Assembly (NCBI GenBank): GCA_017523325.1
Contig: JAFWWO010000017.1
Coordinates: forward strand, 1 to 64,000
Source of the DNA: Anaerotignum sp.
GTDB lineage: Bacteria > Bacillota > Clostridia > Lachnospirales > Anaerotignaceae
Direction of reading: 5' to 3'
Length of the DNA stretch: 64,000 bases
How positions within the stretch are numbered: position 1 is the first letter of the stretch; each line of letters begins with the position of its first letter. This document shows, piece by piece, positions 18,539 through 27,090 of the stretch. A program made the position numbers and the translations under genes. Below the pieces are notes generated by a model. It did no database searches, had not been told where the DNA came from, and was given only the letters and a program-made list of their open reading frames with translations.

Positions 18539-20617
18539 TTATTTATCCTTTTCCGCCGCTCTTTGTTCGATAATCTTCTGTTGTATCTCCATAGGGGCTT
18601 CTTCATAACGCTCAAAATGATGGGTGTATTCCCCTCGGCTCTGGGTCATAGAACGAAGGTCTGTGGCATATTTGTTCATTTCGGCGGTAGGCACCTCCGC
18701 AACGATACACTTCTTTGTGCCGGCGGCGTCCATACTCAGGATACGCCCGCGGCGTTTGCTGATGTCACCCATAATATCGCCCATGTATCTTTCCGGAATG
18801 ATAACCTCCACGTGTTCGATAGGCTCCAGTAATGTAGGCTTTGCCTGGGGGATACCCTCCTTAAATGCAACGGCAGTCGCCATCTTAAACGCCATTTCGG
18901 AGGAATCCACGGGGTGGTAGGAGCCGTCCGTCAATGTTGCTTTCAAGCCTACAACGGGATAGCCCGCCAATACACCGCTTTGCACGCATTCCTGCAAGCC
19001 CTTTTCCACTGCGGGGAAATACTGCTTAGGAACAGAGCCGCCGAATATCTTTTCCTCGAATACATACGGCACGGACTGATCGCCACTGGGTTCAAATTCT
19101 ATCACAACGTCACCAAATTGACCGTGACCGCCGGACTGTTTCTTATACCGTCCGCGCACAGAAGTTTTGGCCTTTACCGTTTCACGATAAGGGATAATCG
19201 GGTCAAACAGTTCCACTTCGATTTTATATTTTGTTTTGAGCTTATTGACCATAACGTCAAGCTGCTGTTCACCTACGCCATAAATCAATGTCTGCTTTGT
19301 TTCCGTATTGACCTCCATCTTAATGGTAGTGTCTTCCTCTCTGATTTTTGCCAGTGCGGCAGACAGTTTATCCTCATCACCCTTACCCTTCGGTGCAATG
19401 GCCATGCAAAGCACAGATTCCGGCAAAGCAATCTTCGGAATGGCGATATGAGCCTCCTTCAGGGAAAGAGTATCCTGGGTAGAGGTGTTAGAGAGCTTCG
19501 CCAAGGCACCAATATCACCGGTATGCAGCTCGTCCACCTCTATCTGCTCCTTACCCCGTACCACATAAAGGCGGTTGACCTTTTCCACCGTATCCTTTTC
19601 TTCGTTATACACACTCATGGTATTATCCAGTTTACCCGTCATCACTCTAAACAGGTTCAAGCGGCCGATATAGGGATCGGCAATGGTTTTGAATACATAA
19701 GCGGAAAATCTTTCATCATCGCTGCTGCAAAATACAACGTCCTTGCCATCATGGAAGGCATGGAAGTTCTTTCGTGCCTCCAGCGCAGGAGGGGTGAAAC
19801 GAACAATGGTGTTCAGCAACAGTTTTACGCCGTAGCCCAATGTTGCAGAGCCGCACATAACAGGAGCAATAGTATGGCTTTCGATACCTGCCAAAAGGCC
19901 ATCATAGATTTCTTCCTCCGTCAGCTCCACATCATTGAAGAATTTTTCCATCAATTCTTCACTGCTTTCTGCCGCAACCTCAATCAACATGGAACGGAGC
20001 ACTTCTACCTCGTCCTTCTTATCCTCCGGCATTTCACAATGCTGCAGCTTACCGTCTACTTTCTTTCTTGCATCTCTTTTAATCAGATTGATAAAGCCGA
20101 TAAAGTTGCCGTTTTCATCGTCAAAAGGAATCTGCAAGGGGGCAACGGCTTTGCCAAAGGTGGCTCTCATTTCTGCCAATGTTTTTTCAAAGTCTGCATT
20201 TTCATCGTCCATCTGGTTGACGAAAATCATTCTTGGCATATTCATCTCTTCGCAATATTCCCAAGCCTTTTCCGTTCCAACCTCTACGCCGGACTTTGCA
20301 GAAACCATAATCAAAGCCGTATCGGCTACATTCATTGCCAGTTTTGCCTCTGCCACAAAGTCAAAATACCCGGGAGTATCCAAGAAATTGATTTTTGTAT
20401 CCTGCCATTCTACAGGCAGAACGGCTGTATTTACAGACACCTTACGGCGAATTTCTTCTGCTTCATAGTCGCTCACAGTGTTTCCTTCTTCCACCTTGCC
20501 GAGGCGTTTGGTTGCACCGGAATGATACAATGCCGCTTCGACGTAGGTCGTCTTACCGGAACCGCTGTGGCCCAAAAGAACTACGTTTCTCACTCTGTTA
20601 GCTGCATAATTTTTCAT
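18539..20617 (-). CDS. elongation factor G-like GTPase (EF-G2 type)
   Basis: 692 residues with the five-domain EF-G layout. G1 is GHSGSGKT (16-23) instead of the AHIDAGKT of canonical EF-G, G3 is DTPG (80-83), and G4 is NQMD (134-137) where NKxD is usual. Domain IV/V motifs are present (GSVPKQYFPAVEKGL, SMTQSRGEYTHHFERYEE). The P-loop type matches the EF-G2 or EF-G-like group, whose role outside normal translocation is not settled. It lies alone, away from rpsL-rpsG-tufA, which also argues against it being the main EF-G. RBS AGGGAGGG precedes the ATG; no clear promoter was recognised upstream. Confidence 0.85.
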   Translation of the reverse strand: MKNYAANRVRNVVLLGHSGSGKTTYVEAALYHSGATKRLGKVEEGNTVSDYEAEEIRRKVSVNTAVLPVEWQDTKINFLDTPGYFDFVAEAKLAMNVADTALIMVSAKSGVEVGTEKAWEYCEEMNMPRMIFVNQMDDENADFEKTLAEMRATFGKAVAPLQIPFDDENGNFIGFINLIKRDARKKVDGKLQHCEMPEDKKDEVEVLRSMLIEVAAESSEELMEKFFNDVELTEEEIYDGLLAGIESHTIAPVMCGSATLGYGVKLLLNTIVRFTPPALEARKNFHAFHDGKDVVFCSSDDERFSAYVFKTIADPYIGRLNLFRVMTGKLDNTMSVYNEEKDTVEKVNRLYVVRGKEQIEVDELHTGDIGALAKLSNTSTQDTLSLKEAHIAIPKIALPESVLCMAIAPKGKGDEDKLSAALAKIREEDTTIKMEVNTETKQTLIYGVGEQQLDVMVNKLKTKYKIEVELFDPIIPYRETVKAKTSVRGRYKKQSGGHGQFGDVVIEFEPSGDQSVPYVFEEKIFGGSVPKQYFPAVEKGLQECVQSGVLAGYPVVGLKATLTDGSYHPVDSSEMAFKMATAVAFKEGIPQAKPTLLEPIEHVEVIIPERYMGDIMGDISKRRGRILSMDAAGTKKCIVAEVPTAEMNKYATDLRSMTQSRGEYTHHFERYEEAPMEIQQKIIEQRAAEKDK

Positions 20618-20914
20618 ATAATTCCCTCCCTGAGTATTTTATTACGGAAAAATCCGCGAAAATTTTCTGTGTATACAGTATGTGCCATACTTACAATATA
20701 TACATAATTTTATATTCTACACTTGTTTGGATTTCCCTTTATTTTTTTCTGCAAAAAATATTTTAGGGAAATATTACAAAATCTTCCGCGATTTCTCCCT
20801 TTATTTTTATGCAATGATTATAGTGAAAGCCAGCAGATTTTTTTCCATAAACGGTATAGTATTTTGTTCAGGAAAGCCGACTGCATTTTTGAAGGGGAAT
20901 ATCTTCTTAGCAAA
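20618..20914. other. AT-rich intergenic stretch without a recognised gene
   Basis: About 300 bases between the EF-G-like gene and the tRNA-Pro terminator copy. No ORF with a ribosome site, no tRNA and no convincing promoter were recognised, although the EF-G-like gene must have its promoter here. Confidence 0.6.
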
Positions 20915-20980
20915 CAAAAAAGGATACCGTAAACGGTATCCCAAGCAGCATCGATGCGACAGGATTTGAACCTGCGGTCT
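20915..20980 (-). repeat. duplicate of tRNA-Pro 3' end plus its terminator (copy A)
   Basis: About 65 bp almost identical to 21069-21134: the terminator hairpin GGATACCGTTTACGGTATCC with its T run (20915-20941), a spacer, then the 3' acceptor strand and T arm of tRNA-Pro. Only a few substitutions separate the copies. It belongs to the damaged tRNA copy described next. Confidence 0.85.
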
Positions 20981-21060
20981 CCGCTCCCGCTTCGGTCGGT
21001 GCGAAACGTGGTTCACTGAACCACCGCACCCTCTGCGTCCCCCTGCGTTCGCTCCGCCGA
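20950..21060 (-). pseudogene. scrambled tRNA-Pro copy with an inserted hairpin
   Basis: Read on the minus strand, the segment ends like tRNA-Pro (T arm, CGCATCG acceptor strand), but about 50 nt forming the hairpin GGTGCG..GGTTC-AGT-GAACC..CGCACC are inserted between the variable region and the 3' anticodon strand. Further 5', the anticodon-stem strand that reads CTGCGTTC in the intact gene reads GAACGCAG here, its exact reverse complement. The 5' acceptor strand CGATGCG is missing. A functional tRNA cannot fold from this. The intact gene lies about 50 bp away. Confidence 0.75.
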
Positions 21061-21070
21061 GGCGTCAACA

Positions 21071-21097
21071 AAAAAAGGATACCTTAAACGGTATCCC
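21071..21097 (-). terminator. intrinsic terminator of tRNA-Pro (copy B)
   Basis: Minus strand: GGGATACCGTTTAAGGTATCC followed by seven T, 10 bp after the tRNA. Confidence 0.85.
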
Positions 21098-21106
21098 AAG
21101 CAACAT

Positions 21107-21179
21107 CGATGCGACAGGATTTGAACCTGCGGCCTCTGCGTCCCGAACGCAGCGCTCTACCAAACTGAGCCACGCATCG
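21107..21179 (-). tRNA. tRNA-Pro (anticodon CGG), CCA not encoded
   Basis: Minus strand: acceptor CGATGCG (21173-21179) with CGCATCG (21108-21114), discriminator A (21107), D arm GCTC..GAGC, anticodon stem CTGCG/CGCAG with loop TTCGGGA (anticodon CGG), T arm CAGGTTCAAATCCTG. 73 nt. Confidence 0.95.
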
Positions 21180-21194
21180 ATAAACAACAATACT

Positions 21195-21223
21195 ATTCTG
21201 CGGCATTTTTGCCAAATTGTCAA
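21195..21223 (-). promoter_or_regulatory. promoter of tRNA-Pro
   Basis: Minus strand: TTGACA (21218-21223), 17-bp spacer, CAGAAT (21195-21200; 4 of 6). Confidence 0.75.
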
Positions 21224-21376
21224 GAGCGTTTTCTGCTTTTGTCTGATTTTTTTGCGATTTACAATAATACAGCACTTGCCCCCGTCTTCACCGGAGGAAT
21301 TACCTAGTGATACATTTCCATTCCGGAACCTGCAAACTATATTTATCAGCCATGCGGCAAAGCTTCATGCACTATC

Positions 21377-21424
21377 GAAAACAAAACAGGGAAATCCTCA
21401 TGACGAGTTTTTCCCTGTTTTTTA
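21377..21424. terminator. terminator after fbp
   Basis: AAACAGGGAAA..TTTCCCTGTTT with an A run on the left and a T run on the right; it terminates fbp on the minus strand. The 150 bases between it and the tRNA-Pro promoter hold nothing recognisable. Confidence 0.85.
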
Positions 21425-21425
21425 T

Positions 21426-23402
21426 TTATTGCTGTTCTTTGATGATACCGTTCTGATAAGCATAAAGTAGCTTTTCCAATTCATTGATGCTTTCCTGCAA
21501 TTTTTTCCCGATATCCGTATCCCGTACCCGAATTCTATCTTGGGTATATTGCAGTGCCACCGTAGAAGAAAGAATATCCTTTTCCTCGGCAATGGCAATC
21601 TCCGTAGACACAAAAGGTTCATGGGAAACCAATACCATGCCGTGGGAATTATAAATCAGCGTATAGCCGGCGATACCCGTTACCTTCTGATATGCCTTCG
21701 CAAAGCCGCCGTCTATTACAAACAGCCTGCCATTGGCCTTAATGGGGCTTTCCCCTTTAGAAACCTTCACCGGCACATGCCCATTGATGATATGGGATGT
21801 TTCGGGATTCAGCCCAAAAGCAGAAAGCACCCGCTTGCAAATCTCCTCCTCATTACGCAGGGAATAATAAGGGTTGCTGACCTCTTTATGGGTCGCCTTA
21901 TCATCTATAAAATACCGCTCAAAGGTGGTCATTTTCTTTTTGCCGAACAGGGGAGAATCTTCTCCGCACCACATATACCAAATCACGTCCATACATTCCC
22001 GCTTGGCTTCCGTATGGGGCTTATTAAAATAGCCCTCCCTCATAGTACGTTCCACTGCATCCAGATATTCCTTCCCACAGTATTCCCTGCCACGGAACAT
22101 CACGGTTTTCAGCGTACCGTCCTCATTCATGGGGATACCGCCGTGGAATAACAGATTGGAATTAAAAATAGTATACATACTGCCTTTGCTGTAAAGCACC
22201 CGAACGTGCTGCTGCAGCTTTTCACTGTTGACAAAAGAGGATTTTACTTTATCCATCACCAGCTGCTCCTCCTCCGTCAAGCGGTAGGGGTCTTTGGGGT
22301 CAACGGTAGGGAAATTCATGTCGTTCATGACATATTCCTGTCCTTCAATGAGAATTGTCCCTTTTTCAAAATTGATTTTATCCAAAAGCAGGCGGTTTTC
22401 CATGTGAAATTCCGGGTGGCGCTTGATAATCTGTGCCTCCATTTTCCACTGTAATACAGAGATGGCTTTGTGCATTTTTGCAATCAGCTTAAAATCCTTA
22501 TCACTGATTACATCGTCCCCCTTCGGTGCAAACTGCTCGCAGGGGTCATCAGCATATTTTTCCATGGCAAAGGTAGCCAATGGCAACAGATTGATGCCGT
22601 AATCCTCCTCAATGGTATCCAAATTGGCGTAACGGGTCTGTATTCTGAGAACATTGCAAATTAAGGCCTGACAGCCTGCCGCCGCCCCCATCCATGCAAT
22701 ATCATGATTCCCCCATTGAATATCCACGGAATGGTAATTCGCCAAAATATCCATAATCGCCGCCGCATTCGGGCCTCTGTCGTAAATATCCCCAATGACA
22801 TGAAGCTGGTCAATGGCAAGGCGCTGAATCAGATTGCACAATGCAATAATGAAGCGGTCCGCCTGATCCAAATCAATAATGGTATGTATGATTTCCGTAT
22901 AATACATTTCCTTATCGGTGCTGGCGCTGTTTTCATGGAGCAATTCCTCTATGATATAGGAAAACTCTTGGGGCAACGCCTTTCTTACCTTGGAACGGGT
23001 ATATTTAGAGGATACCACCTTACAAATCTTTACCAATCGGTGCAATGTGATTTTATACCAATCCTCTAAGTCCTCTTCCTGCTCCGCCATCTGCTCCAGC
23101 TTTTTCTCCGGATAATAAATCAGCGTTGCCAGGGCTTTTTTCTCATTCTCCCGCAGGCTCGGCCCAAAAATGGCACTGATGTGGTTTTTGATAACGCCCG
23201 AAGCATTGCGCAGCACATGGCTGAAAGACTCCGCCTCCCCGTGAATATCGGAAACAAAATGCTCCGTACCCTTGGGCAGGTTCAAAATAGCCTTCAGGTT
23301 AATGACCTCCGTTGCCGCACTATTGATGTTTTTATACTGATTCGACAAAAGTCGTAAATACTTCATTTCTTCTGTTGTAAAATTCCCATCTCCGCAATAC
23401 AT
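21426..23402 (-). CDS. fbp: fructose-1,6-bisphosphatase, class III
   Basis: 658 residues, the length of the Firmicutes class III enzyme, which belongs to the calcineurin-like metallophosphatase superfamily and hydrolyses fructose 1,6-bisphosphate in gluconeogenesis. Metal-site motifs are visible: FVSDIHGE near the N terminus, GDIYDRGP and WGNHD in the middle, and NGHVPVK toward the C terminus. Start is uncertain: ATG at 23402 has a weak AAGGA upstream, while the ATG at 23366 ([11 protein letters not shown]) matches the usual family N terminus. The gap upstream contains a hairpin repeat. Confidence 0.93.
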   Translation of the reverse strand: MYCGDGNFTTEEMKYLRLLSNQYKNINSAATEVINLKAILNLPKGTEHFVSDIHGEAESFSHVLRNASGVIKNHISAIFGPSLRENEKKALATLIYYPEKKLEQMAEQEEDLEDWYKITLHRLVKICKVVSSKYTRSKVRKALPQEFSYIIEELLHENSASTDKEMYYTEIIHTIIDLDQADRFIIALCNLIQRLAIDQLHVIGDIYDRGPNAAAIMDILANYHSVDIQWGNHDIAWMGAAAGCQALICNVLRIQTRYANLDTIEEDYGINLLPLATFAMEKYADDPCEQFAPKGDDVISDKDFKLIAKMHKAISVLQWKMEAQIIKRHPEFHMENRLLLDKINFEKGTILIEGQEYVMNDMNFPTVDPKDPYRLTEEEQLVMDKVKSSFVNSEKLQQHVRVLYSKGSMYTIFNSNLLFHGGIPMNEDGTLKTVMFRGREYCGKEYLDAVERTMREGYFNKPHTEAKRECMDVIWYMWCGEDSPLFGKKKMTTFERYFIDDKATHKEVSNPYYSLRNEEEICKRVLSAFGLNPETSHIINGHVPVKVSKGESPIKANGRLFVIDGGFAKAYQKVTGIAGYTLIYNSHGMVLVSHEPFVSTEIAIAEEKDILSSTVALQYTQDRIRVRDTDIGKKLQESINELEKLLYAYQNGIIKEQQ

Positions 23403-23464
23403 AAATGCATCACCGTCCTTATTGGTTTGATTTGATTGCTAACGATGCAAGTGTTCTTACCTTC

Positions 23465-23587
23465 GCCGTGCCAATTCGCAGCCTTGCGGCTGCTCATCAC
23501 GGGCTTCGCCCTATGGGCATATATTTGTATAGGTACAGACCCATGTAAGCATTCGTCTGTCCCTATACAAATATATGCCCGCACGGC
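23465..23587. repeat. cloverleaf-like hairpin repeat, copy 1
   Basis: Outer arms GCCGTGC (23465-23471) and GCACGGC (23581-23587) enclose three hairpins: GCAGCC/GGCTGC (23478-23493), GGGC-TTC-GCCC (23501-23511), and a long stem whose 19-bp arms 23515-23533 and 23562-23580 pair perfectly, with an ACAGAC/GTCTGT tip. Copy 2 near 24.8 kb has the same plan with different arm sequences. It sits between two co-directional genes. No ORF with a ribosome site covers it. Confidence 0.8.
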
Positions 23588-23654
23588 TTATGCTTTCATG
23601 AACAGTATAACAAATTACCTGCCATTTTCAAAGTTCTTTTTCTAAATTCAAGAT

Positions 23655-23692
23655 AAAAAACGCCTCGGCAGTTATCTGCCAAGGCATATTTT
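23655..23692. terminator. terminator after the membrane protein gene
   Basis: GCCTCGGCAG, loop TTAT, CTGCCAAGGC with an A run on the left; it terminates the minus-strand gene that ends at 23693. Confidence 0.88.
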
Positions 23693-24529
23693 TTAGTCCT
23701 CCTTATCGGTGGGTTCCACCGCTTCTCCGTCTAACATAGCCGCCGGCTCAACATTGGGCATACCGCCTGCCAATGCCTCTCGGTTCATATACATCAGCGT
23801 TATGCCGATGATCTGGAAAATGGCGATAAAATACTGCAAAAAACACTCCAATATCGCTTTCACACTTCCTTCACGTATAATCCCAAGCGGAATCACGATA
23901 ACGGATTCACACAGCAACGTGATGATCCCCAAAATCAACAAGTATCCTAATGTCCGCCACCATCTTCCTTTTACCAGCTCCTTGCTGCGGCGTAAAGCGG
24001 ACCAGCCCTTTTCACCGCCCAGACCGACACAGTATATCGCCAAACTCCATGCAATGCCCAAATAAATCCCCGGGATAATCAATAAACTGCCCAAAAAAGT
24101 CAGTACCAGTATAATCAAATTCACAACAATAACGGTCGGCTCCAGGGCCAATGCCTCCGAAACAGCGTCCTTTGCGGAAAGCGGCACTCCGTCCACATGC
24201 CCTTTGACCAGCTTTGCCACGGCAATCGTACCCACCGGTACCAAAAACAGCATAATTGCCAACGACAGCACTTCCTGTACCAAAAAATGCGGCATTACTT
24301 GCCTCATCTGTATTTGGACATCTGGTGAAGATACACTGCTTCCTAAAGTTTGTATGAAAAGCAGCGTATTCAGCAAACGCCCGATAACAATCCCCTGCAA
24401 AATACTGATAGGCAAAAATACCGCCACCAACACCTTCCACGTTTCTTTTATCGTTTCAACAAATATTCCAAACGCATGATAAACCAGCTCTGTCCACTTG
24501 AATTCTCTGCTATACATTTCCTCTCTCAT
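23693..24529 (-). CDS. polytopic membrane protein, GPDPase-membrane-domain-like
   Basis: 278 residues with about six hydrophobic segments and the segment WSALRRSKELVKGRWWRTLGYLLIL, typical of integral proteins resembling the membrane domain of some glycerophosphodiester phosphodiesterases and of DUF975-like proteins. No catalytic domain is present, so no reaction is claimed. The start at 24529 is chosen for AAAGGGTG upstream; the frame stays open to 24565. The tail is acidic. Flanked by copies of the cloverleaf-like repeat on both sides. Confidence 0.75.
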   Translation of the reverse strand: MREEMYSREFKWTELVYHAFGIFVETIKETWKVLVAVFLPISILQGIVIGRLLNTLLFIQTLGSSVSSPDVQIQMRQVMPHFLVQEVLSLAIMLFLVPVGTIAVAKLVKGHVDGVPLSAKDAVSEALALEPTVIVVNLIILVLTFLGSLLIIPGIYLGIAWSLAIYCVGLGGEKGWSALRRSKELVKGRWWRTLGYLLILGIITLLCESVIVIPLGIIREGSVKAILECFLQYFIAIFQIIGITLMYMNREALAGGMPNVEPAAMLDGEAVEPTDKED

Positions 24530-24683
24530 CTTCTTCACCCTTTCTTTTTTGTTGCCCATTTGCATTTTTGTTGAGATATTTTTTTATCTTTTTGCCAACT
24601 TACAGGAAGCCTTCTTGCACAATCACTTTTGCAAAAATTATACCCCCTCGACTGTCGTTTCGGCGGGGTTTCTGCAAAAGCCA

Positions 24684-24715
24684 TGCGTATTCGCAGGCTT
24701 CGCCCTATGGATATC
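24684..24715. repeat. partial copy of the hairpin repeat
   Basis: GCGTATTCGCAGG is joined directly to CTTCGCCCTATGG. Compared with copy 2, the second hairpin and part of the third have been lost. The 60 bases to the right are unpaired and unlike the other copies. Confidence 0.55.
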
Positions 24716-24776
24716 CATTTGTGAACAGCCTGCCGTTTGCAAGCACCCGACTATTCGCCCTCTTTGTGGCTTTTTC

Positions 24777-24899
24777 GCCGTGCATATTCGCAGGCTGCCC
24801 CTGCTCATCACGGGCTTTCGCCCTATGGGTAGACATTCCTAAGCAGTCGAATGTGTGCAAACACACCCTCGCCTGCTTAGGAACCTCTACCCGCACGGC
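24777..24899. repeat. cloverleaf-like hairpin repeat, copy 2
   Basis: Same outer arms GCCGTGC (24777-24783) and GCACGGC (24893-24899). Inner hairpins: GCAGG/CCTGC (24790-24804), GGGC-TTTC-GCCC (24812-24823), and a long stem GGGTAGA/TCTACCC (24827-24833 with 24886-24892) continuing as TTCCTAAGCAG/CTGCTTAGGAA (24836-24846 with 24873-24883). The second and fourth helices differ in sequence from copy 1 yet still pair. It lies between divergent genes. Confidence 0.8.
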
Positions 24900-24958
24900 T
24901 CATTGCTTTCGTGGATATTATACCATACTTCTGTATAAAAAACCAACCAAATCCCGCC

Positions 24959-24987
24959 TTGTAAATCTTAAGATTTTCCGATACAAT
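24959..24987 (+). promoter_or_regulatory. sigma-A promoter of the SDR-HAD pair
   Basis: TTGTAA (24959-24964), 17-bp spacer, TACAAT (24982-24987), 34 bp upstream of the start codon. Confidence 0.75.
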
Positions 24988-25020
24988 GATAGACAAATCT
25001 TTTGAAAAGGCGGCGAACCC

Positions 25021-25761
25021 ATGCAAACACAAAAAAAGACCGTATTGATCACAGGCTCTTCAAGGGGTATCGGCAAAGCCATGGCCCTTGCTTTCGGGCG
25101 AATAGGCTATCAGGTGGTGCTGAATGCCTCCAAAAGCGTCTTACAGTTAAAGGAAACCGAGGCACTTTTGCGGCAGGAAAATATACCTGTCCTGTCCTTT
25201 ATGGGCGATGTTTCCGATTATGAAACCTGTCAAAAGCTCTTTCACGCAACAGAAAATGCCTTTGGCGATATCGATGTACTGATAAATAACGCCGGCATCT
25301 CTCATATCGGGCTGTTCAGTGATATGTCCCCCGCTCAGTGGAAACGCCTGTTGGCGGTCAATCTGGAGTCCGCTTTGAATTGTACACATCTGGCTATTCC
25401 GGCTATGGTACGCAAAAAAGAAGGGGTTATTCTCAATATTTCCTCCATATGGGGGGAGGTAGGTGCTTCTTGCGAAGCGGTCTATTCTGCCACAAAAGGC
25501 GGTCTGAACGCCTTTACAAAAGCCATGGCAAAGGAATTGGGTCCCTCCCAAATCCGTGTCAACGCCATTTCCTGCGGCGTCATTGATACAGAAATGAACG
25601 CCTGCTTTTCGGAAGAAGAACGCCGTGCCCTGACAGAGGAAATTCCACTGATGCGTTTTGGCAAGCCGGAAGATGTGGCAGAACTGGCTCTTTTTCTGGC
25701 GGAGGAAAAAGCGGCATTTCTGACAGGCAAAATACTGACGCTGGACGGGGGAATGCTCTGA
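25021..25761 (+). CDS. short-chain dehydrogenase/reductase, FabG-like
   Basis: 246 residues, classical SDR. Cofactor motif TGSSRGIGKAMA (near 12-23), NNAG, catalytic Ser in NISSIWGEVG, and YSATKGG with the catalytic Tyr and Lys. FabG (3-oxoacyl-ACP reductase) is the nearest functional label, but no fatty-acid genes are nearby, so the substrate is open. Its stop codon shares one base with the start of the HAD gene (TGATG), so the two are translationally coupled. Confidence 0.88.
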   Translation: MQTQKKTVLITGSSRGIGKAMALAFGRIGYQVVLNASKSVLQLKETEALLRQENIPVLSFMGDVSDYETCQKLFHATENAFGDIDVLINNAGISHIGLFSDMSPAQWKRLLAVNLESALNCTHLAIPAMVRKKEGVILNISSIWGEVGASCEAVYSATKGGLNAFTKAMAKELGPSQIRVNAISCGVIDTEMNACFSEEERRALTEEIPLMRFGKPEDVAELALFLAEEKAAFLTGKILTLDGGML

Positions 25762-26492
25762 TGAAAAAGAAATTCCTCCTGTTCGATGCAGACCGCACCC
25801 TGCTGGATTTTTCCGCATCGGAAAGAAAATCTCTGCAAAAAACATTTGCCGAATATGGCCTTCCGTTTTCCGATGAAATGTATCAATATCATCTGGTCAA
25901 TAACGCCAGACTGTGGGAAAACTACGAAAAAGGGCTCATCGACAGACAGGCCGTACTATACTGCCGTTTTGTGCAACTATTTGCCCATTTCCATCTTCCT
26001 GCCGACGGTATCGCCTTTGAGGACAGCTATCGGAAAAATCTGACACACTCCTATGATTTGATGAGTGACGCCTTAGAAGTCGTGCAGAACCTTTCCCGCA
26101 CCCACGCATTATACATCGTCACCAACGGCGTTTCCGATACACAGAAAAATCGCATGAAAGGCTCCGGTCTAAACCCATATTTTCGGGACATCTTTATTTC
26201 CGAAGACATAGGCTCCCAAAAGCCGCAAAAGGAATTTTTCGCCCGTTGCCTTGCACGCATACCCGATTTTGACCCCGCCCTCTCCCTAATCATCGGCGAT
26301 TCCCTGACCTCCGATATTCTCGGCGGCAATCAAGCGGGCATTCAAACCTGTTGGTTCAATCCAACGGGCGAAGAAAATCATACCGCCGCAAAGGTAGATG
26401 CGGAAATTCGTCATCTAAAGGATTTATACCCCCTTTTGGAGGTGACTCCAGAAAAACAGGGCAAGCCTGCCATTATGGAAGAACAGGCATAA
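25761..26492 (+). CDS. HAD hydrolase, YjjG/YfnB nucleotidase-like
   Basis: 243 residues of the haloacid dehalogenase superfamily with a helical cap between motif I and motif II. Motif I reads FDADRTLLDF, with Arg where relatives have Asn; motif II is VTNG; motif III Lys lies in SQKPQKEFF; motif IV is IGDSLTSDILGG. This pattern matches the YjjG/YfnB subgroup, which hydrolyses nucleoside monophosphates including non-canonical pyrimidines. Substrate is inferred from the subgroup only. Confidence 0.85.
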   Translation: MKKKFLLFDADRTLLDFSASERKSLQKTFAEYGLPFSDEMYQYHLVNNARLWENYEKGLIDRQAVLYCRFVQLFAHFHLPADGIAFEDSYRKNLTHSYDLMSDALEVVQNLSRTHALYIVTNGVSDTQKNRMKGSGLNPYFRDIFISEDIGSQKPQKEFFARCLARIPDFDPALSLIIGDSLTSDILGGNQAGIQTCWFNPTGEENHTAAKVDAEIRHLKDLYPLLEVTPEKQGKPAIMEEQA

Positions 26493-26493
26493 C

Positions 26494-26532
26494 AAAAAAG
26501 GGAGAGCCTTATTTACAAGGTCATCTCCCGTT
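26494..26532. terminator. bidirectional terminator between the HAD and GNAT genes
   Basis: GGGAGA..CCTT..AAGG..TCTCCC with an A run on the left (strong for the minus strand) and a broken T run on the right. Confidence 0.8.
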
Positions 26533-26553
26533 TCATTTGTTATGCAATTTTCA

Positions 26554-27075
26554 TCAAATCTTCTTTTCCAGACAAATCAATGTTTCCCAAATCACATTCT
26601 GGAAATGGAACAGTGTGCTGCCTGCCAGCCTGTATCCCAAAGATTGATACAGCTTTGCGGCGGGGGTATTCCCCTCGTAAGTATCAATACGAATCGCCTT
26701 ACAGCCCTTTTCTCTTGCCAGTTCTTCGGAAAAAGCCACAAATTCCTTTCCATAGCCCTTTCTTGCACAATCAGGGCGGATACAAAGGGTATGGATCACC
26801 AATACCTCTTCCCCTTCCCCTTCAATGCTCCAAGGGATTTTGGCATATTCCGCCGGCTGGATATGATTCAGTATCACAGAGCCGTAAAGCCGACCCGCTT
26901 CGTCCTCCCCCACATAAAGGGTACCTGCATCAAGGGCTTTTTGGGCGTCTGCCTTCGTGGGGTATTTCCCCTTCACCCAGTTGGTATAACTGATGGTGGC
27001 AGCTTCTTTATCCAGAATTTCATGGAAAATCCGCTCTACTTCTGTGATATCCTGTATATTCGCCAATCGAATCAA
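26554..27075 (-). CDS. GNAT family N-acetyltransferase
   Basis: 173 residues. GNAT fold with a VIHTLCIRPDCARKGYGKEFV segment containing the acetyl-CoA-binding R-x-x-G-x-G/A loop, and a C-terminal NTPAAKLYQSLGYR typical of the last part of the domain. Acceptor substrate unknown. Last gene of the rnz-tsaD-pspA-SPFH operon. Confidence 0.88.
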   Translation of the reverse strand: MIRLANIQDITEVERIFHEILDKEAATISYTNWVKGKYPTKADAQKALDAGTLYVGEDEAGRLYGSVILNHIQPAEYAKIPWSIEGEGEEVLVIHTLCIRPDCARKGYGKEFVAFSEELAREKGCKAIRIDTYEGNTPAAKLYQSLGYRLAGSTLFHFQNVIWETLICLEKKI

Positions 27076-27090
27076 GGAACTGCCCCTTTC

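Noticed and set aside
18914-20707. 597-codon open frame antisense to the EF-G-like gene
   Set aside because: Composition artefact (Cys, His, Phe and Gln rich), no ribosome site, fully covered by a clear gene on the other strand.
20950-21060. A tRNA with an unusual long variable arm (type II or tRNA-Sec)
   Set aside because: The 5' acceptor strand is missing, the only 7-nt loop would give a non-matching anticodon, and the selenocysteine tRNA anticodon TCA is not found in a loop.
23465-24899. CRISPR array or insertion-sequence ends
   Set aside because: Only two full copies, 1.3 kb apart, with no short regular spacers, no transposase frame and no flanking target duplication that I could see.
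24568-25005. 145-codon plus-strand frame across the hairpin repeats
   Set aside because: It reads through palindromic repeat arms and the promoter of the SDR gene; no ribosome site.
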